NCBI GenBank assembly: GCA_900545885.1
Contig: URAF01000014.1
Coordinates: 1 to 62,762, forward strand
Direction: 5' to 3'
DNA from: an uncultured Eubacteriales bacterium
GTDB taxonomy: Bacteria > Bacillota > Clostridia > Christensenellales > CAG-917
DNA length: 62,762 nucleotides
In this document: positions 60,449 through 62,762 of the stretch, piece by piece
How positions within the stretch are numbered: the first letter of the stretch is position 1
How the letters are laid out: each line of letters opens with the position of its first letter
Made by a program: the position numbers and the translations under genes
The notes under the pieces: model-generated
Seen by the model: only the letters and a program-made list of their open reading frames with translations
Told to the model about the DNA's origin: nothing
Databases searched by the model: none

Positions 60449-61045
60449 TCAGTATAACTTGATACAACTCACCAGCACGCCCTGAATGTCGCACTCGTCG
60501 AGTTCTATGTCTTTCATACGCTTGTTTTCGGGGTGCAGAATTATCTTGCCGTCACGATGAAAAATGCGTTTCAGCGTGGCGTTTCCGTCCACCAACGCGA
60601 CCACCACCTGACCGTCGTCCGCGCTGTTCTGCCGCCGCACCACAATGAGGTCGCCCTTCTGTATCCCGATGTCTTTCATGCTGTCGCCGAAGGTGCGGAG
60701 CATAAACAGCTCCCCGCTCCCGAACAAGTCTTTCGGGAAAGTGTAACTGCCCTCGATGTTCTCCACCGCGAAGTTAGGTTCGCCGCAGGCAATCTCGCCG
60801 AGCAGCGGCACCACGGTCGGTTCACCGCCCGCCAGATTAGGCACGGTCTCAATCTTTCCGTCCGAGTCGCAGTTCAGTCTGCCCTCTCGCTCCAACGCCT
60901 TGACATACCTCTGCACCGTCGCAAGCGACCCGAGCCCCACCGCGTGCATAATCTGCCTGAAACTCGGCGCCCTGCCGAACTCACGCTGATATGCCACATT
61001 GTATTCCGCGACCCTTTCGAGGACTTCCTCGCTCATCACTCGCAT
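60449..61045 (-). CDS. LexA-type autoproteolytic repressor (S24 family)
   Basis: The 198-residue protein has an N-terminal LexA-like winged HTH (APSFRQIMHAVGLGSLATVQ) and a C-terminal S24 domain: cleavage site GEIACGEP (Cys87-Gly88), catalytic Ser122 in FGDSMKD, and Lys159 in GNATLKRIF. It should be cleaved with RecA during DNA damage. A Cys-Gly site occurs in UmuD and some phage repressors; classic LexA has Ala-Gly. Its place at the head of the phage-like element suggests the element's repressor, though a host LexA is possible. GGAGTGAAGT precedes the ATG. Confidence 0.85.
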   Translation of the reverse strand: MRVMSEEVLERVAEYNVAYQREFGRAPSFRQIMHAVGLGSLATVQRYVKALEREGRLNCDSDGKIETVPNLAGGEPTVVPLLGEIACGEPNFAVENIEGSYTFPKDLFGSGELFMLRTFGDSMKDIGIQKGDLIVVRRQNSADDGQVVVALVDGNATLKRIFHRDGKIILHPENKRMKDIELDECDIQGVLVSCIKLY

Positions 61046-61090
61046 ACTTCACTCCATTACAGAACGCACCGTTTCGTTATTGTTTCCCAC

Positions 61091-61120
61091 ATAATATCAA
61101 AAGCCAGCCCCCGAAGTCAA
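61091..61120 (-). promoter_or_regulatory. Promoter of the LexA-type gene
   Basis: On the minus strand TTGACT (61120-61115), an 18-base spacer and TATTAT (61096-61091). Between promoter and gene, the imperfect dyad AGAACGCACCGTTTCG (61061-61076) resembles a Gram-positive LexA box and could be the autoregulatory operator. Confidence 0.6.
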
Positions 61121-61163
61121 GGGCTGACTGTGCAAGTTTGCAGACAGTGAAAAAGTTTTTATA

Positions 61164-61186
61164 AACCTTATTTCTTCATCAGCGTA
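61164..61186 (+). repeat. Inverted partial copy of the hsdS repeat
   Basis: AACCTTAT followed by CTTCATCAGCGTA is the reverse complement of most of the 27-bp repeat found at 62144-62170 and 62708-62734, with a two-base deletion and one change. It lies just past the recombinase stop codon, so the recombinase gene is bracketed by inverted sites. Confidence 0.7.
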
Positions 61187-61191
61187 GTTTA

Positions 61192-62115
61192 TTACAAACT
61201 TGACAATGCCCGCATTACCAAGTCAATATCCTTATTCTCCAATTCATGAATTATATGAAGATAAGTTTTCTGTGTCGTTGTCATGCTAGAGTGCCCCAAA
61301 CGTCGTGCTACACTTGCAATAGAAACCCCAGCAAATAACAATAAAGAAGCATGGGTATGTCGTAAACCGTGTACTGAGATTACTGGGATTTGTGCTTGCT
61401 TACATCTACGACGTAAAATATCATTCACCGTGGAATTATATACCTTACAATTCACGAACAACGGTTCGTCTTCCGGTTTGTCCTTGATCAATTCAGAGAA
61501 CTGTACAACTGTTTGCCAATCAATCTGAATTTTCCTAACAGAAGACTTATTCTTTGTAGGCAAAAAGCCGCCTGATCCTTTATAGTCCCACGTCTTTTCA
61601 ATAGAAATTGCCTGATGCGCAAAGTCAAAATCCTTCGGCGTAATGGCAAGCGCTTCTGAAAAACGCATTCCCGTTTTAGCAATGAGGAGAATCAACCAAT
61701 CCCAATTTACCTCAGACCTTAAATCAAGATGAAGCAAGAGAGTATGTAATTCAAATTGACTTAAATACTTAGGCTTTTTTTCTCTAGGGGTTTTACCTTT
61801 TATAATAGACTTTCTTGTGGGATCACGCCTTATTAACCCTTCATCGACAGCATCTAATATTGCACCTTTTAATTGATGGTGAAAATCCATAGTGGTTTGC
61901 CGCTCATGTTGCTTAGCATAGTCATTCAATAGTTTTTGATAAGTAATACGATCCATATCACTTATGCGAAGATCTGGAATTAGCTTCCGTAACCAAGACA
62001 ATGCAAGCAAATACTTATTCATTGTTACCTTACGAATTGCTCCATCTTTGTACACTTTAATCCAGCGTTCAAAGTAGTCACAAAATAGTTCATTCTGTTT
62101 TGTTTCTTTTGTCAT
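61192..62115 (-). CDS. hsdS-associated tyrosine recombinase
   Basis: The 307-residue recombinase has a core-binding N-terminal domain and catalytic residues Arg in KTGMRFSEAL, His-x-x-Arg in HGLRHTHAS, His in LGHSSMTTTQ and Tyr in KTYLHI. Its sequence, including MDFHHQLKGAILDAVDEGLI, matches the integrases between or beside hsdS genes in lactobacilli, streptococci and enterococci, which swap specificity domains. The start at 62115 follows AGGAGAAAT, and the hsdS stop codon overlaps that site. Confidence 0.88.
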   Translation of the reverse strand: MTKETKQNELFCDYFERWIKVYKDGAIRKVTMNKYLLALSWLRKLIPDLRISDMDRITYQKLLNDYAKQHERQTTMDFHHQLKGAILDAVDEGLIRRDPTRKSIIKGKTPREKKPKYLSQFELHTLLLHLDLRSEVNWDWLILLIAKTGMRFSEALAITPKDFDFAHQAISIEKTWDYKGSGGFLPTKNKSSVRKIQIDWQTVVQFSELIKDKPEDEPLFVNCKVYNSTVNDILRRRCKQAQIPVISVHGLRHTHASLLLFAGVSIASVARRLGHSSMTTTQKTYLHIIHELENKDIDLVMRALSSL

Positions 62116-62128
62116 TTTTTTATTTCTC

Positions 62129-62762
62129 CTATATATTTTTACCACGCTGATGAAGGGTGATAAGGTTGTCGATGCTATCAAGCAATCTACCAATTTTTTG
62201 TTGTACTACGATATTGGGCAACATCAATTCCAACATCATTAAAGTATCGGCGTTTAATTTAGCTCGGCTACCACCAACCAAATATGATGAAATATCCGCT
62301 CTATGTAAAGAGTAAGCAAGAAACAAGTTAAACATCAAATCTGGCTTTCCTTGTAGAACATGGGCGTGATTATTAACCCAAATACGTCCACTAACACGCT
62401 GCACAGGGTAATTTTTTAGATCATTCGCACCGTCTTCTGCGACAAGAACAAAATCGCCATCGTGCGTAAATCCATCGACATAGTCCTGTATCCCATTGGC
62501 GCCATAATATGGAATATTTCCGCGAACACGAAGATTTGCTGCTACAGGAATGCGCAAATTATCATATCTCTCTGCGACTTCATAAACCTTACGCTGTTCC
62601 CAAGCGTCGGTAAAGCCCCTAAAACGGATACGCGGCACCTTCTCATCACCTTGCGGAAACATTTTTTCAAGCAACGCCTTCTTGATGTTGACAAATTTCT
62701 CATACTTACGCTGATGAAGGGTGATAAGGTTGTCAAGGTCAGTTAAAAGTGTTGCTATTTTT
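62129..62762 (-). CDS. hsdS: Type I restriction specificity subunit HsdS, partial at the window edge
   Basis: The visible 210 codons include the end of one conserved repeat (TDLDNLITLHQRKYEKFVNI KK-ALLEKMFPQ), a complete second target-recognition domain (RGFTDAWEQRKVYEVAERYD to ELMLPNIVVQQ), and the second repeat, which stops early at DNLITLHQRGKNI. The frame stays open to the window edge, so the first half lies beyond it. The truncation falls exactly in the recombination repeat next to the recombinase. HsdS chooses the DNA site for HsdM/HsdR, which are not in the window. Confidence 0.88.
   Translation of the reverse strand, partial: KIATLLTDLDNLITLHQRKYEKFVNIKKALLEKMFPQGDEKVPRIRFRGFTDAWEQRKVYEVAERYDNLRIPVAANLRVRGNIPYYGANGIQDYVDGFTHDGDFVLVAEDGANDLKNYPVQRVSGRIWVNNHAHVLQGKPDLMFNLFLAYSLHRADISSYLVGGSRAKLNADTLMMLELMLPNIVVQQKIGRLLDSIDNLITLHQRGKNI
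62144..62170 (+). repeat. 27-bp hsdS repeat, copy 1
   Basis: These 27 bases (ACGCTGATGAAGGGTGATAA and seven more) are identical to 62708-62734 and encode LITLHQR in each conserved region of hsdS. An inverted relative lies at 61164-61186. They are the likely recombination sites. Confidence 0.85.
62708..62734 (+). repeat. 27-bp hsdS repeat, copy 2
   Basis: Identical to 62144-62170 and in the same orientation, 564 bases away, in the first conserved region of hsdS. Recombination between the two would delete the target-recognition domain between them. Confidence 0.85.

Noticed and set aside
61192..62115. The tyrosine recombinase as integrase of the phage-like element
   Set aside because: Its sequence type, AT-rich composition, overlap with hsdS and flanking hsdS repeats tie it to the restriction locus rather than to the GC-rich element next to it.
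1..62762. CRISPR array
   Set aside because: No series of regularly spaced short repeats with unique spacers was seen. The repeats found are tRNA echoes, hsdS repeats and hairpins.

Overview
The window looks like a chromosomal segment of an uncultured, spore-forming Clostridia-type Firmicute. The evidence is a SpoIVA gene, a SCIFF peptide with its radical SAM maturase, RNase J, Der next to a DUF512 protein, strong AGGAGG-type ribosome sites, and promoters close to the TTGACA/TATAAT consensus. Genus or species cannot be read from the sequence.

Positions 1-35,100 are ordinary chromosomal backbone with mid-range base composition. In order this part holds tRNA-Gly (cut by the window edge) and tRNA-Leu; a mannoside or mannan utilisation cluster (PfkB sugar kinase, mannose-6-phosphate isomerase, GPH-type sugar symporter, and a convergent GH38 alpha-mannosidase); the UPF0210/UPF0237 pair; spoIVA behind a sigma-E-like promoter; an aspartate-type aminotransferase; der, a DUF512 protein, a GT28-like glycosyltransferase and rnj; serC and serA; a possible YtxC-family protein; an ECF sigma factor with an anti-sigma-like membrane protein; a GH3 beta-glucosidase; a YitT transporter; a Dabb protein; an NSS symporter; tRNA-Ser; a small TetR operon; a cytidylate-kinase-like gene beside a decayed chimera; and the SCIFF locus. 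The tRNA-Leu and tRNA-Ser genes are each followed by duplicated copies of their own 3' end plus terminator, which look like scars of past integration.

From about 35,370 to the end the DNA is a patchwork of acquired modules with sharply different composition. An AT-rich block (35.7-42.5 kb) has an unusual toxin-antitoxin-like pair: a short HipA-like kinase, and a protein joining a HipA-N-lobe-like part to the C-terminal half of a serine resolvase. Beside it is a complete type II CBASS operon (Cap4 nuclease-SAVED effector, CD-NTase, Cap2 E1/E2, Cap3 JAB). The effector starts at TTG and its ribosome site is a run of ten G. A GC-richer block (43.3-47.7 kb) is an accessory module of the integrative-element type (DUF7222-like, PcfK/AcrIIA9-like, PcfJ). 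Then comes an AT-rich gene for a 757-residue protein with a cold-shock-like N-terminus, a STAND-type ATPase and a HEPN-like C-terminus, probably a defence protein.

From 50.9 to 61.1 kb, a GC-rich and tightly coupled minus-strand gene series has the order of a filamentous-phage (inovirus-like) genome: regulators, a small possible ssDNA-binding protein, a central terminator, membrane-anchored surface proteins, a large signal-peptide/C-terminal-anchor protein, a tiny membrane protein, a Zot-like membrane ATPase, and an HUH replication protein. A LexA-type repressor sits at its upstream end. The window closes in an AT-rich type I restriction hsdS gene with its tyrosine recombinase and shared 27-bp repeats, a probable phase-variable specificity locus. 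Overall the right half is a defence-and-mobile-element island next to a conventional Clostridia backbone.
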